Positions 50,025 through 60,214 of a DNA stretch of 64,000 bases are shown in pieces. The notes below the pieces were generated by a model, which was not told the DNA's origin, searched no databases, and worked only from the letters and a program-made list of their open reading frames with translations. Position 1 is the stretch's first letter. Every line of letters begins with the position of its first letter. A program made the position numbers and the translations under genes. Source of the stretch: Phycicoccus elongatus Lp2 (lineage in GTDB: Bacteria > Actinomycetota > Actinomycetes > Actinomycetales > Dermatophilaceae); the NCBI RefSeq assembly GCF_000367525.1, contig NZ_HF570956.1, forward strand, positions 213,008-277,007, read 5' to 3'.

Positions 50025-50435
50025 CTGAGCGGCACAGCCTGTTCGTCGACTCCGGTGTCTTCCTGACGGCTCTGGGCGAGCTGGACGCAAACACGACCAG
50101 TTGCAGGCGTCTCATCGAACAAGCCGTCGACGGTGACTCACTCCTTTATGTCGGCGCGGAAACCATCCGAGAGGTGGCTTCTTCCACCGACTCGGTGTGG
50201 GTGAGAGGTTGCCCGCCATCCGGCAGGTCCAAGACCTTCGTGACGGTGTGTCGTCCACTCGTTCGACGACCCCGTCCTCGAGCAGGGGCTCGAGCTGATG
50301 ATGATCACGAACATCAGGGGACGCCATGCCTTCCTGCAGCCACGGCAATTCTGGCCAGCTTCGACCGGATCGTGACCACCGATCAACGTTTCGTCGAGGC
50401 CCCGGACTTCGACCGGTCCACCCGACTGACCTCCA
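50021..50435 (+). pseudogene. VapC-like PIN-domain toxin, frameshifted
   Basis: A PIN ribonuclease toxin is recognisable at both ends: HSLFVDSGVFLTALGELD with the first catalytic Asp and SLLYVGAETIREV, then ATAILASFDRIVTTDQRFVE with the C-terminal acidic residues. The middle is out of frame (in other frames VREVLPAIRQVQDLRDG-like and MMITNIRGRHA pieces appear), so the protein is not made. Its own stop is lost and the first frame continues into the next gene. VapC toxins cut tRNA or rRNA; this one is inactive. Confidence 0.65.
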
Positions 50436-50461
50436 GCCGTGACCCTTGGCAGGATGGCTCC

Positions 50462-52072
50462 ATGACCATCCGGATCGCGATTGTCGGCGACCTCAATCCC
50501 AGCTACCCGAGCCACCGTGAGCTCGAGGCCGCGCGTGGCCTGCTCGGCCCCGATGTCGAGACGACGTGGGTGCCCACCGACTCCCCCGCCATGGCCGACC
50601 TGGCGGCATACGACGGTCTGTGGATCGCCCCGGGGAGCCCGTATGCCGACGACGACGCGGTGCTGCGCGCCATCCGGTATGCCCGCGAGAGCGGCATGCC
50701 GCTGCTCGGCACCTGCGGTGGGCTGCAGTATGCCGTGGTCGAGTTCGTGCGCGATGTGCTCGGCTCGGCGGGAACGCATGCCGAGGTCGATGGCGTGCAG
50801 GAGTCGAATGCCGTTGCGCCCCTTGCCTGTTCGCTCGTCGGGCAGCAGCGCACGGTCACCCCGGTGCCGGGGACGCGGTTCGCCGCGCTCCTGGGTGGGG
50901 CACCCTTCGAGGGGATGCACTACAGCTCCTACGGCCCCACCGCCGCGACGGTGGCGGACCTCCAGGCGCACGGGTGGGTGGTCGAGGCGACCGCGCCGGA
51001 CGCGCCAGCGGAGGTGCTCAGCTACGAGCCCCATCCGTTCTTCGTCCTGACCCTCTTCCAGCCCCAGATCGGCGCGATCGAGTGGGGTCGGGTGCACCCG
51101 ATCCTGCATGCCTTCGTCGACCTGGCGCGCCGGGTGGCGCCGGCTCGGGCAGCCGCCCTGGCGCGCCAGCACCTCGCCGCCGAGGAGGCCCGGCCCCGCC
51201 CCTACGTCCACCAGATGCGTGGACCCCGACATCGGGGGTGGCGACCGCTCGTCGCGCTCGTCCTCCTCCTCGTCCTCACCATGGTCTTCATGGGCGTCGT
51301 GACCGTGCCCTTCGGCCTGGCCGGTGTGCTGCCCGACGACTTCGAGACGCTCGACCTGTCGGTGCCGACCCAGCTCTGGATGAACCTCACCCTCGCCGCA
51401 CTCATCCCGGCAGCCATGCTCGCCACACGGGTCGCCTACGGCCGGCCGTGGGGCCGGCTCTTCTCGGTGACCGGACGGCTGCGCTGGGGCTGGCTGCTGC
51501 AGTGCATGTCGCTCGTGGCTCCGCTGTGGGTGGTCTACCTCGCGGCGAGCTGGGTCGTCTTCGGCCAAGAGGTGCTGCCGCGCCCCGAGGCCTGGATCGG
51601 CCTGCTCGTCGTCACCCTCCTCACCACCCCTCTGCAAGCCGCTGGTGAGGAGGTCGCTTTCCGTGGGCTCGTCGTGCAGGCCGTCGGTGCCTGGATCCGC
51701 AGCCCCGTCGTCGCGCTCGCCGTGTCGACGGCGGTGTCGGCGGCGACCTTCGTGGCCGCCCACGGCTCGATGGACGTGTGGATCTGGATCGACATCGGCT
51801 CCTTGGCGGTCGCGGCGTGCTGGCTGGCCTGGCGGACCGGCGGCATCGAGGCCGGCATCGCGCTGCACGTGGTCAACAACCTGGCCGTCACCTTCGCGGG
51901 CATACTCCTCGGTGGCCTCGAGGAGTCCTATGTGGACACCGAGACCACCGGCTCACCGGTGTCGGCCGCCATGAGCGTGGTCGTCATGACCATCGCAACT
52001 GCCCTCATCCTGTGGCTCGCCAGGCGCCGGGGCATCGCGCCTGCCGGACGCACCACCCCGTCCGTCGGCTGA
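50462..52072 (+). CDS. CTP synthase-like glutamine amidotransferase fused to CPBP protease
   Basis: One 536-residue chain joins two families. Residues 1-225 are a class I glutamine amidotransferase of the CTP-synthase C-terminal-related type: IAPGSPYADDD, nucleophile Cys85 in GTCGGLQYAVVEF, FEGMHYSSYGP, and EPHPFFVLTLFQPQ, where the usual catalytic HPE is QPQ (200-202). After a linker, residues 260-525 form a multi-helix CPBP intramembrane metalloprotease (CAAX/Abi family) with GEEVAFRG (E396, E397, R401), a His in VAAHGSMD and HVVNN (H469, N473). There is no stop between them. The ATG follows AGGATGG. CPBP proteases process lipoproteins or peptides or give immunity; how the amidotransferase-like head contributes is unknown. 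Confidence 0.85.
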   Translation: MTIRIAIVGDLNPSYPSHRELEAARGLLGPDVETTWVPTDSPAMADLAAYDGLWIAPGSPYADDDAVLRAIRYARESGMPLLGTCGGLQYAVVEFVRDVLGSAGTHAEVDGVQESNAVAPLACSLVGQQRTVTPVPGTRFAALLGGAPFEGMHYSSYGPTAATVADLQAHGWVVEATAPDAPAEVLSYEPHPFFVLTLFQPQIGAIEWGRVHPILHAFVDLARRVAPARAAALARQHLAAEEARPRPYVHQMRGPRHRGWRPLVALVLLLVLTMVFMGVVTVPFGLAGVLPDDFETLDLSVPTQLWMNLTLAALIPAAMLATRVAYGRPWGRLFSVTGRLRWGWLLQCMSLVAPLWVVYLAASWVVFGQEVLPRPEAWIGLLVVTLLTTPLQAAGEEVAFRGLVVQAVGAWIRSPVVALAVSTAVSAATFVAAHGSMDVWIWIDIGSLAVAACWLAWRTGGIEAGIALHVVNNLAVTFAGILLGGLEESYVDTETTGSPVSAAMSVVVMTIATALILWLARRRGIAPAGRTTPSVG

Positions 52073-52101
52073 GCCGCCGCTCTCAAGCCCGGCGGCTCAG
52101 C
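52068..52101. terminator. Bidirectional terminator between fusion gene and dadA
   Basis: GCTGAGCCGCC and GGCGGCTCAGC form a perfect 11-bp stem with a 12-nt loop. The arms overlap the stop codons of both convergent genes, so the hairpin could end transcripts from either side. Confidence 0.7.
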
Positions 52102-53353
52102 GCAGCGGGTCGAAGGGGGCGAGCTCGGCCGGGGTCGTCCCGGTCATGATCTGCTCGGCGAGCAGCTTGCCCGTGACCGGGCCGAGAGTGATGCCCCACA
52201 TGCTGTGGCCGCCGGCGACGTGGACGCGCGGTGAGCGGGTGGCGCCGATGAGCGGCAGCCCGTCGACCGTGCAGGGGCGTGAGCCCACCCACTCGTCGGT
52301 GCGGTCGTCGAGGTCGACGCCACGCAGCAGGGGTCGTGCGGCCTCGACGATGGCCTGGATGCGGCGCTGGTCGAGGGCTTCCTCGGGCCGCCGGAACTCC
52401 ATCATCCCCGCGACCCGCAGCCGGTCGCCGATGGGCGTGCAGGCGACCCGGGCGGCGGGCAGGTAGACCGGCCCGGCCGGCAGGTCGTCGACCTTGACGC
52501 TGAAGGAGTAGCCGCGGCCGGCCTGGACGACCTGGCGCACGCCGAACTGGCGGGCGTGCTCCCCGAGCCAGGCCCCGGTGGCGAGGACGACGGAGTCGAA
52601 GGACTGCGCCCAGCCCCGGGTGCCGCGCAGGATGACGCTCTCGCCGCGGTCGTCGACGGCCATGACCTCGAGCCCGGTGAGGATCTGCCCCCCGCGCGCC
52701 TCCACGGCCGCGGCGAGGGCGGCGACATACGCGCCGGGGTCGATGAAGCGCTGGTCCTTGAGGAGGATGGCGGCCCGGATCTCGTCGCTGAGGACCGGCT
52801 CGATCGCGCGGGCCTCGTCACCGGTGAGTGCCTCGAAGCTCATCTCCTGGCCGGCGTGGCCGATGTGCTCGATCTCCTCCAGCAGCGTGCGACGCTGCTC
52901 CACCCGCTGGTATGCCGCGATGAAGGAGCTCGCCTGGCGCGTCGGCTCCTGCACGCCACCGGCTGACAGCTCGTCGAAGGCGTCCAGCGCCATCCGGTTG
53001 ACCGGCACCAGGGCGGCCATGTTGCGCCGCCACCGGGCGGCGGTGGAGTTGCGGGTGAACCCGGCGACGAAGCGGGCCAGGTTGGCGTCGACCTTCGGCG
53101 GGACGTAGACGGGCGAGCTCGGCGAGAGGACGGCGCGGATGCCGGTGCGCAGCACGGCGGGCTCGGGCAGGGGGGTGGTGATGCCCGGGGTGAGCCAGCC
53201 GGCGTTGCCCCAGGAGGACCCGGCGGCCACGCTCGTGGACTCGATGACCGAGACCTCGGCCCCCTGCTCCTGGAGGTACCAGGCGGTGGACAGTCCGACC
53301 ATGCCGGCGCCGATGACGGCGATGCGTTGCGGCGGGGTGGTGGTGTGCGACAT
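52097..53353 (-). CDS. D-amino acid dehydrogenase-like FAD oxidoreductase
   Basis: A 418-residue DadA/DAO-family flavoprotein. The FAD-binding RIAVIGAGMVGLSTAWYLQE is at the N-terminus, SSWGNAGWLTPGITTPLPEP is a DadA-type block, and VDGLPLIGATRSPRVHVAGG followed by HSMWGITLGP closes the flavin site. DadA deaminates D-amino acids to oxo acids and feeds electrons to the respiratory chain at the membrane. ATG 53353 is chosen because AGGAGAGG lies 6-7 bp upstream. A PucR-type regulator stands divergent 125 bp away and probably controls it. Confidence 0.85.
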   Translation of the reverse strand: MSHTTTPPQRIAVIGAGMVGLSTAWYLQEQGAEVSVIESTSVAAGSSWGNAGWLTPGITTPLPEPAVLRTGIRAVLSPSSPVYVPPKVDANLARFVAGFTRNSTAARWRRNMAALVPVNRMALDAFDELSAGGVQEPTRQASSFIAAYQRVEQRRTLLEEIEHIGHAGQEMSFEALTGDEARAIEPVLSDEIRAAILLKDQRFIDPGAYVAALAAAVEARGGQILTGLEVMAVDDRGESVILRGTRGWAQSFDSVVLATGAWLGEHARQFGVRQVVQAGRGYSFSVKVDDLPAGPVYLPAARVACTPIGDRLRVAGMMEFRRPEEALDQRRIQAIVEAARPLLRGVDLDDRTDEWVGSRPCTVDGLPLIGATRSPRVHVAGGHSMWGITLGPVTGKLLAEQIMTGTTPAELAPFDPLR

Positions 53354-53478
53354 CGGGCGCCTCTCCTGGTCCGAACTCGGGGTTGCTTCCATGGTGGGGG
53401 CTGCGGACGCGCCCGCTCGTGTGCGTGGAGCACACTCATGTGGCCAGGAGTTGTGGTCACCGCACTACGCTGAGGCGC

Positions 53479-55050
53479 GTGATCGTCCTCGCCGACCTTG
53501 TCCGCTCCCTCGCGGGGCTGCTCGAGCTCGTCGTGCCGGCCAAGGACGCGGCCATCGACGACCTGACCCTCGCCGAGCCGGGGCGCGACGTGCTCGGCAT
53601 ACCCGGCGACCTCACGGTCGGGGTGGGGGTCGACTCGGCGGTCGACGGCGCCCGGCTGGTGACGGCAGCCGGGCGGCGCGGCGTCCCCGCCGTCCTGCTC
53701 CGGGCGGGGGTGGCCCACCTGCCCGAGGTCCGCGCCGCCGCCACGGACCACGGCGTGGCCCTCGTCGCGCTGGCCGAGAACGCCTCGTGGGCGCACGTGA
53801 TCTGGCTCCTGCGCGGCCTGGTCGACCGCACCCTGGGCCAGCAGGGCCCACGGGCGAGCGCCTCGGAGGAGCTCTATGCCATCGCCGATGCCGCCGCCCA
53901 GCTCGTCGGCGGGCCGATCACCATCGAGGACGCACACTCCCGGGTCCTGGCGTACTCCTCCCGCCAGGACTCCACCGACCCGGCCCGGGTCTCGACGATC
54001 GTGGGGCGCCGGGTCCCGGACTCGGTCCGCCGCCACCTGCGCGCCCGGGGGGTCTTCCGCCGGATGGTCGCCTCCCCCGCGTCCTTCTTCGTCGACGGCG
54101 GGCCGGACTCGCCCGTCGGGCCACGCCACGTGGTGCCCGTGCACGCCGGCGGTGAATGGCTGGGCTCCATCTGGGCCCTCGTGCCGCACGAGCCCGATCC
54201 GGCCACCGTGGCCGAGCTCGAACGGACCGCGGCCGTGGTCGCCCTGCACCTGTTGCAGCTCCGGTCCCAGGCCGATCTCTCACGCCGGGTCGCCCAGGAC
54301 CGGCTGCGTGCCGTCCTCACCGGCGACGGCGCGGATGTCGAGGCGTGGCTCCCGCAGGGGCCGTGGCGTGTCGTCGCCCTGACGAGCACCGATGCCCGGG
54401 AGGAGGCCCAGGAGGTCGGCCGCCGCCTCGACCAGTGGGAGGCGGTCCTGCGCCGTCAGTCCTGGCCCGAGCCACGACTGACCTCGGTGGCCGACCGGGC
54501 GTTCGCCCTGGTGCGCGACGACGGGGCCGGGCGCCCCACCCAGAAGTCCCCCGCCGGGACCTGGCCCTGGCTGCTCCGAGTCGTCGACGCGCTGGCCCAG
54601 CAGGGCAGCAACCTGGTCGCGGGTGCCGGTGCCCCGGCCCTCACCCCGTCGGACCTGCCTCGGTCGCTGGCCCAGGCCCAGGCCGTGGGCCGGGTCCTGC
54701 GCGCCGGCACGGCCCCGGGCCCGGCCTGCATCGTCGAGCAGGCGTGGGCGCCGATCACCCTGGACCGGATCGGCCGCACGATCGGCGAGGGCATCCTCCC
54801 CACGCCGGTCGACACCCTCGTCGCCCTCGACCAGCAGGAGGGGACCTCGCACGCAGCGACCCTGGCCGCGTGGCTGGACCACCGCGGGTCGACGAGCGAT
54901 GCCGCCGACGCCCTCGGCATCCACCCCAACACCCTGCGCCACCGCATGGGACGCATCGTGGAGGTCCTCGACGCCAACCTCGACGACGCGGACGAACGCC
55001 TGGCGCTGCGCGTGCAGCTGCTCGCGCTCAGCGCTGCGGATCGGCGCTGA
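53479..55050 (+). CDS. PucR-family transcriptional regulator
   Basis: A 523-residue activator with an N-terminal purine-catabolism PucR-type domain (about residues 1-120, VPAVLLRAGVAHLPEVRAAA), a middle GGDEF-like/CdaR region and a C-terminal helix-turn-helix (LAAWLDHRGSTSDAADALGI followed by HPNTLRHRMGRIVEVL). Such proteins sense amino acids or purines and activate neighbouring catabolic genes. Divergence from dadA points to D-amino acid use. Start GTG 53479; the 3' end overlaps the convergent meaB gene by 23 bp. Confidence 0.85.
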   Translation: MIVLADLVRSLAGLLELVVPAKDAAIDDLTLAEPGRDVLGIPGDLTVGVGVDSAVDGARLVTAAGRRGVPAVLLRAGVAHLPEVRAAATDHGVALVALAENASWAHVIWLLRGLVDRTLGQQGPRASASEELYAIADAAAQLVGGPITIEDAHSRVLAYSSRQDSTDPARVSTIVGRRVPDSVRRHLRARGVFRRMVASPASFFVDGGPDSPVGPRHVVPVHAGGEWLGSIWALVPHEPDPATVAELERTAAVVALHLLQLRSQADLSRRVAQDRLRAVLTGDGADVEAWLPQGPWRVVALTSTDAREEAQEVGRRLDQWEAVLRRQSWPEPRLTSVADRAFALVRDDGAGRPTQKSPAGTWPWLLRVVDALAQQGSNLVAGAGAPALTPSDLPRSLAQAQAVGRVLRAGTAPGPACIVEQAWAPITLDRIGRTIGEGILPTPVDTLVALDQQEGTSHAATLAAWLDHRGSTSDAADALGIHPNTLRHRMGRIVEVLDANLDDADERLALRVQLLALSAADRR

Positions 55051-56023
55051 AGGCCTCGAGGATCCGCGCGGTGCCCTCCACCGCGGACACCTGGCCGGCA
55101 CGCACCTGCGCCGCGAGCTGGTCACGGATGGCAAGCACCGAGGCGTGCTCACGGACGGCGTCGTGCAGGTGGGCGTCGACCATGGCCCACATCCAGTCCT
55201 CCTGCTGCTGGGCACGGCGCGCCTCCAGCGAGCCCTGCTCCTCGAGCCAGGAGCGGTGTGCGAGAACGGCATCCCAGACCTCGTCAAGGCCGTCGCCGGT
55301 CTGCGCCGAGCAGGTGAGGACCGGCGGGCGACGGACGTCGCCGGGCATCATGAGCCGCATCGCGCCGGCGAGCTCGCGCGCCGCGACCCGCGCCGGGCCG
55401 GCCCCGTCTCCGTCGGCCTTGTTGACGGCGATGACGTCGGCGAGCTCGAGGATGCCGCGCTTGATGCCCTGGAGCTGGTCCCCGGAGCGCGCCAGGGTGA
55501 GCAGCAGGAAGGTGTCGACCATCTCGGAGACGGCGATCTCGTTCTGTCCCACCCCGACCGTCTCCACGATGACCACGCCGTAGCCGGCCGCCTCGAGGAC
55601 GAGCATCGACTCGCGGGTCGCCCGCGCCACACCGCCGAGGTGCCGGCCGCTCGGGCTGGGCCGGACGAAGGCGGCGTCGCTCGCGGTGAGGTCGGCCATC
55701 CGGGTGCGGTCACCGAGGATCGAGCCACCGGTGCGGCGCGACGACGGGTCGACGGCGACGACCGCGACCTTCTCGCCCCGCGCGACCAGCCGGCTGCCCA
55801 TCGCGTTGATGAAGGTCGACTTCCCAGCCCCGGGCACGCCGGTGATCCCGACCCGCACCGCCTTTCCCGTATCTGGCGTGAGCAGGGCGAGCAGCTCCCC
55901 CGCGGCCTCGCGGTGGTCACCGCGGTGGGACTCCACCAGCGTGATGGCCCGCGCGATCGCCCCCCGCTCGCCCGCGCGCACGGCGGAGGCGAGCGCGGGG
56001 ACGTCGAGGGGGGCGCGCGGCAT
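55028..56023 (-). CDS. meaB: Methylmalonyl-CoA mutase G-protein chaperone MeaB
   Basis: A 331-residue MeaB/ArgK GTPase. RVGITGVPGAGKSTFINAMG is the P-loop, VDPSSRRTGGSILGDRTRM and ESMLVLEAAGYGVVIVETVG the switch regions, and VNKAD the base motif. It loads and repairs adenosylcobalamin in methylmalonyl-CoA mutase, encoded just upstream with a 16-bp gap. ATG 56023 fits the usual start MPRAPLDVPAL. Confidence 0.93.
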   Translation of the reverse strand: MPRAPLDVPALASAVRAGERGAIARAITLVESHRGDHREAAGELLALLTPDTGKAVRVGITGVPGAGKSTFINAMGSRLVARGEKVAVVAVDPSSRRTGGSILGDRTRMADLTASDAAFVRPSPSGRHLGGVARATRESMLVLEAAGYGVVIVETVGVGQNEIAVSEMVDTFLLLTLARSGDQLQGIKRGILELADVIAVNKADGDGAGPARVAARELAGAMRLMMPGDVRRPPVLTCSAQTGDGLDEVWDAVLAHRSWLEEQGSLEARRAQQQEDWMWAMVDAHLHDAVREHASVLAIRDQLAAQVRAGQVSAVEGTARILEAFSADPQR

Positions 56024-56039
56024 ACGGAGAAGCTGTCGC

Positions 56040-58199
56040 TCAGGCGTCGAGCCGCGAACGCAGGTCCTTGACCAGCTCGATCGCCGCCTTGGAGATGACG
56101 GTGCCGGGCGGGTAGATCGCGTCGGCGCCGTGCTCACGCAGCTCGGCGAAGTCCTGGCTGGGGATGACGCCGCCGACGACGATCATGAGGTCCTGACGGC
56201 CCAGCTCGTCGAGCGCGGCCCGCAGCGCCGGCACGAGGGTGAGGTGACCCGCGGCCAGCGAGGACACCCCGACGACGTGCACGTCGGCCTCGACGGCCTG
56301 ACGCGCGACCTCCTCGGGGGTCTGGAAGAGCGGGCCCACGTCGACGTCGAAGCCGAGGTCGGCGAAGGCGGTCGCGATGACCTTCTGGCCGCGGTCGTGG
56401 CCGTCCTGGCCCATCTTGGCGACGAGGATGCGCGGGCGCCGACCCTCGGCCTCCTCGAACTCCTCGACGAGCCGCTGCGCCTCCTGGACGGTGGCGTCGG
56501 CCCCGGCCTCAGCGCTGTACACGCCCCCGATCGTACGGATCTGGGCTGTGTAGCGGCCGAAGGCCTGCTCCATCGCCGCCGAGATCTCACCGACCGTCGC
56601 CTTGGCGCGGGCGGCGTCGATGGCCAGCGCGAGGAGGTTGGTGCTCAGGTCGGTGCCACCACCGACCGCGCACGCCCGGGTGATCGCGACGAGGGCCGCG
56701 TCGACCTCCGCCTGGTCGCGCTCCGCGCGCAGCCTCTCGAGCTTGGCGATCTGGCTCGCACGGACGGCGGCGTTGTCGACCTTGAGGACGTCGATCTCCT
56801 CGTCCCCGTCGACCGGGTAGAGGTTGACGCCGATGACCGGCTGCTGCCCCGAGTCGATCCGCGCCTGGGTGCGGGCGGCCGCCTCCTCGATGCGCATCTT
56901 CGGTATGCCGGCCTCGATCGCCTTGGCCATGCCGCCGGCGGCCTCGACCTCCTCGATGTGCGACCAGGCCCGCCGGGCGATGTCATGGGTGAGGCGCTCG
57001 ACGTACGCCGAGCCGGCCCACGGGTCGATGGTGCGCGTCGTGCCGGACTCCTGCTGGATGAGGAGCTGGGTGTTGCGGGCGATCCGGGCCGAGAAGTCGG
57101 TCGGGAGCGCGATCGCCTCGTCGAGGGCGTTGGTGTGCAGCGACTGCGTGTGGCCCTGCGTCGAGGCCATCGCCTCGATGCCCGTGCGCACGACGTTGTT
57201 GAAGACGTCCTGCGCGGTCAGGGACCAGCCGCTCGTCTGCGAATGCGTCCGCAGCGAGAGGGTCTTGTCTGATCGGGCGCCCTGCTCCTTGACCAGCCGC
57301 GCCCAGAGCAGGCGGGCCGCGCGCATCTTGGCGACCTCCATGAAGAAGTTCATCCCGATGGCCCAGAAGAACGACAGGCGGGGCGCGAAGACGTCGACGT
57401 CGAGGCCGACGGCCTTGCCCGCGCGGATGTACTCGACACCGTCGGCGAGGGTGTAGGCGAGCTCGAGGTCCTGGGTCGCCCCGGCCTCCTGCATGTGGTA
57501 GCCGGAGATGGAGATCGAGTTGAACCTCGGCATCTTCGCGCTCGTGAACGCGAAGATGTCGGAGATGATCCGCATGCTCGGCTCGGGCGGGTAGATGTAG
57601 GTGTTGCGGACCATGAACTCCTTGAGGATGTCATTCTGGATGGTCCCGGTCAGCTGCTCGGGCGCGACGCCCTGCTCCTCGGCCGCGACGACATAGAGCG
57701 CGAGGATCGGGATGACCGCGCCGTTCATGGTCATCGACACGGACATCTGGTCGAGCGGAATGCCCTCGAAGAGCGTGCGCATGTCGTAGATCGAGTCGAT
57801 CGCGACACCGGCCATGCCGACGTCGCCGGTCACGCGCGGGTGGTCGCTGTCGTAGCCGCGGTGCGTCGCCAGGTCGAAGGCGATCGACAGACCCTTCTGT
57901 CCCGCAGCGAGATTGCGCCGGTAGAACGCGTTCGACTCCTCGGCCGTCGAGAAGCCGGCGTACTGCCGGATCGTCCACGGCTGGTTGACGTACATCGTCG
58001 CGTAGGGGCCGCGCAGAAACGGCGGCGCGCCCGGGATCGTGTCGAGGAAGTCCAGGCCCTCGAGGTCGGCCTCGGTGTAGAGCGGCTTGACCTCGATCTG
58101 CTCAGGGGTGAGCCACGTCTCGCCGCCGGGAACGGTTGTCTCCGTCGCCTTCCCGTCACCGAGGTCGACGGTGCTGAAGTCGGGGATCTGCATGGTCAT
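56040..58199 (-). CDS. mutB: Methylmalonyl-CoA mutase large (alpha) subunit
   Basis: A 719-residue catalytic subunit: [77 protein letters not shown] and, in the C-terminal cobalamin domain, [15 protein letters not shown] with the DxHxxG motif that ligates B12. It isomerises methylmalonyl-CoA and succinyl-CoA. It overlaps the small subunit by 4 bp. The stop is followed by meaB. Confidence 0.96.
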   Translation of the reverse strand: MTMQIPDFSTVDLGDGKATETTVPGGETWLTPEQIEVKPLYTEADLEGLDFLDTIPGAPPFLRGPYATMYVNQPWTIRQYAGFSTAEESNAFYRRNLAAGQKGLSIAFDLATHRGYDSDHPRVTGDVGMAGVAIDSIYDMRTLFEGIPLDQMSVSMTMNGAVIPILALYVVAAEEQGVAPEQLTGTIQNDILKEFMVRNTYIYPPEPSMRIISDIFAFTSAKMPRFNSISISGYHMQEAGATQDLELAYTLADGVEYIRAGKAVGLDVDVFAPRLSFFWAIGMNFFMEVAKMRAARLLWARLVKEQGARSDKTLSLRTHSQTSGWSLTAQDVFNNVVRTGIEAMASTQGHTQSLHTNALDEAIALPTDFSARIARNTQLLIQQESGTTRTIDPWAGSAYVERLTHDIARRAWSHIEEVEAAGGMAKAIEAGIPKMRIEEAAARTQARIDSGQQPVIGVNLYPVDGDEEIDVLKVDNAAVRASQIAKLERLRAERDQAEVDAALVAITRACAVGGGTDLSTNLLALAIDAARAKATVGEISAAMEQAFGRYTAQIRTIGGVYSAEAGADATVQEAQRLVEEFEEAEGRRPRILVAKMGQDGHDRGQKVIATAFADLGFDVDVGPLFQTPEEVARQAVEADVHVVGVSSLAAGHLTLVPALRAALDELGRQDLMIVVGGVIPSQDFAELREHGADAIYPPGTVISKAAIELVKDLRSRLDA

Positions 58200-60046
58200 G
58201 AGTGCGCTCCTTCCGCCGGGGCGCCGAGTCTGGTCAGCAGGTCGTCGAGGAAGGCGACGACGTCCATGCCGTCCCGCACCTCGCCGTCGACGGCGGTCTC
58301 GCCGAGCTCTTTGGCGCGCCCGGCGACGAGGATCACCTCGATTCCGTTGTCGCGCAAGCCCTTCACGGCGTCCGCAGCGTGTGCGGAATACCCCTTGGGC
58401 GAGGAGGCGAGGACGACGACGTCGGTATGCCGCGAGCGGGCCTCGGCGGCCACGTCGGCAGGCGTGCCCTCCACCGTCACGGAGGCGATGCCGCCCGCCG
58501 CGAGGAGGTTGGCCATGAAGGTCTCGCGAGCCCCGAAGTCACGACGCTCGCCGAGCGCGGCGACGACGACGGTGGGAGCGGGACCGGTGCCGGCGAGCGC
58601 CGTGGCGCGGTCGCGCAGGCCCTCCCACACCTCGGAGTCCCGATGCGGCGCAAGGCCACCCGTGGGCAGGGCCGCACGCGGCTCGCGAGCCAGGGGGGTC
58701 TCGCCGACGAGGGGGAACATGCTGACGCCCGTGAGCGGCGTGCGGCGGTTGGCCAGACCCTGTTCCGCCTCGCCACGTGCCGCCTCGAGCCGGCCTGCGA
58801 CGAGCCCGTCGGCGAGGGCGGCAGCGATGCCCCCGGCCGCCTCCACCTCCTGGAGGACCGCCCAGGCGGCGGTCGCGACCTCATCGGTGAGCACCTCGAC
58901 GGCCCACGCACCACCGGCCGGGTCGGTCACCCGAGCGATGTTCGACTCGTCCGCGAGGACGATCTGGGTGTTGCGGGCCAGCCGCCGGGAGAACTTCTCG
59001 GGCAGTCCGGCGACGGTGTCGTAGGGAAGGACTGAAATCGCCTCCGCGCCACCGACACTGGCGGCGAAGGTCGCCAACGTCGAGCGCAGGACGTTGACCC
59101 ATGGGTCGTCGCGGGTGAACATCCGCAAACTGGTGACCGCGTGGATGCGCGCGCCGCGGTCGGCCTCCGGAACCTCGAGCACCTCGCCGACGCGGGCCCA
59201 CAGGCGGCGCAGCGCCCGCAGCGCAGCGATCGTGAGGAACTGGTCCTGGCTCGCGGAGACGCGGAACTCGATGTGCGGGAACGAGTCCGAGGGGACGACA
59301 CCGGAGTCGGCGAGCGCGCGGACGTACGCGAGGCCCGTGGCCACGGCATACCCGACCTCCTCGACGGCAGTCGCCCCCGCGTCGCGATACGTGCGGGCGT
59401 CGACGGTGATCGCACGGACGCGACGCGCATCGAGCCCGTCGAGCGCGCCCTCGAGCACGGTGAGGTCGGGCGAGCCACCGAGGCGGGCGGCGGCCCCGAT
59501 CGGGTCGAGTCCCAGGTTGCCGGTGGACTCCGGGTTCTGGTCGAGCACCTCCCGCAGCGCGCGAGCCGCGGCATCCTGCGCGTCATACGAGGAGACGACG
59601 ACCGGAGCCATCTCGAGGTTGACGTCGGCGAGGACTTCGGAGAGGGCGGCGGCCGGGATGCCGTCCGTCCCGACGTGCACCCACACGCTCGTGACCCCGT
59701 GCTCGAGATCGTCGAGCACGGCGGCCCGGCTGGTGGCGGCGTCGGGGTGGTCGTGGAGCTGGCGGACGTCCCACGGCTGGCCGGCCTGCCGCATCGCGCG
59801 ACCGCGGGTGAAGGGCATGGCGCCGGGGACACCCAGCGGTGCGCCGTCGCTGGGACGCAGGTAGAGCGGGTCGACCTCGAGGCCGCCGGGGAGGGTGGTG
59901 CGCATCGACGCCTCGGCCTCGGCGCCGGTCACCTTGGCGTCCTCCGCCTTGGCCTTGTTGACGACGGCGGCCGCGAGCTCGCGCCACTCGTCGTGCGTGT
60001 GTGTCGGGAAGTCGCCCGCGAGCGGCATTGCTGCGTCCGTGCTCAT
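58196..60046 (-). CDS. mutA: Methylmalonyl-CoA mutase small (beta) subunit
   Basis: A 616-residue non-catalytic partner with the same fold as MutB ([60 protein letters not shown]) but without DxHxxG, as is normal for this subunit. It forms the heterodimer and stabilises MutB. The start is ATG 60046. The upstream 168 bp to the divergent dioxygenase gene hold both promoters; no B12 riboswitch core is evident there. Confidence 0.94.
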   Translation of the reverse strand: MSTDAAMPLAGDFPTHTHDEWRELAAAVVNKAKAEDAKVTGAEAEASMRTTLPGGLEVDPLYLRPSDGAPLGVPGAMPFTRGRAMRQAGQPWDVRQLHDHPDAATSRAAVLDDLEHGVTSVWVHVGTDGIPAAALSEVLADVNLEMAPVVVSSYDAQDAAARALREVLDQNPESTGNLGLDPIGAAARLGGSPDLTVLEGALDGLDARRVRAITVDARTYRDAGATAVEEVGYAVATGLAYVRALADSGVVPSDSFPHIEFRVSASQDQFLTIAALRALRRLWARVGEVLEVPEADRGARIHAVTSLRMFTRDDPWVNVLRSTLATFAASVGGAEAISVLPYDTVAGLPEKFSRRLARNTQIVLADESNIARVTDPAGGAWAVEVLTDEVATAAWAVLQEVEAAGGIAAALADGLVAGRLEAARGEAEQGLANRRTPLTGVSMFPLVGETPLAREPRAALPTGGLAPHRDSEVWEGLRDRATALAGTGPAPTVVVAALGERRDFGARETFMANLLAAGGIASVTVEGTPADVAAEARSRHTDVVVLASSPKGYSAHAADAVKGLRDNGIEVILVAGRAKELGETAVDGEVRDGMDVVAFLDDLLTRLGAPAEGAHS

Positions 60047-60214
60047 CCGTGCTCCTGCATCAGCGAAGGGTCCCCCCGACCCTACCGACGTTCACGCACC
60101 CGACTGGCGGGTATGGCAGGCGAGCGGCCGCGACCTTCGCCACACGCGGCGTCCGCTGCGCCGAACGGTGGGACACCCGTGACTGGGGCGCGATCCGCTG
60201 CTAGGCATGAGGGC

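Noticed and set aside
49802..50461. N-terminal extension of the amidotransferase-protease gene
   Set aside because: The frame is open because it passes through broken vapBC; the ATG at 50462 with AGGATGG and the family start fits the real protein.
60047..60214. Cobalamin riboswitch upstream of the mutase genes
   Set aside because: I could not find the conserved B12-box or a leader long enough; the spacer is only 168 bp and shared by divergent genes.
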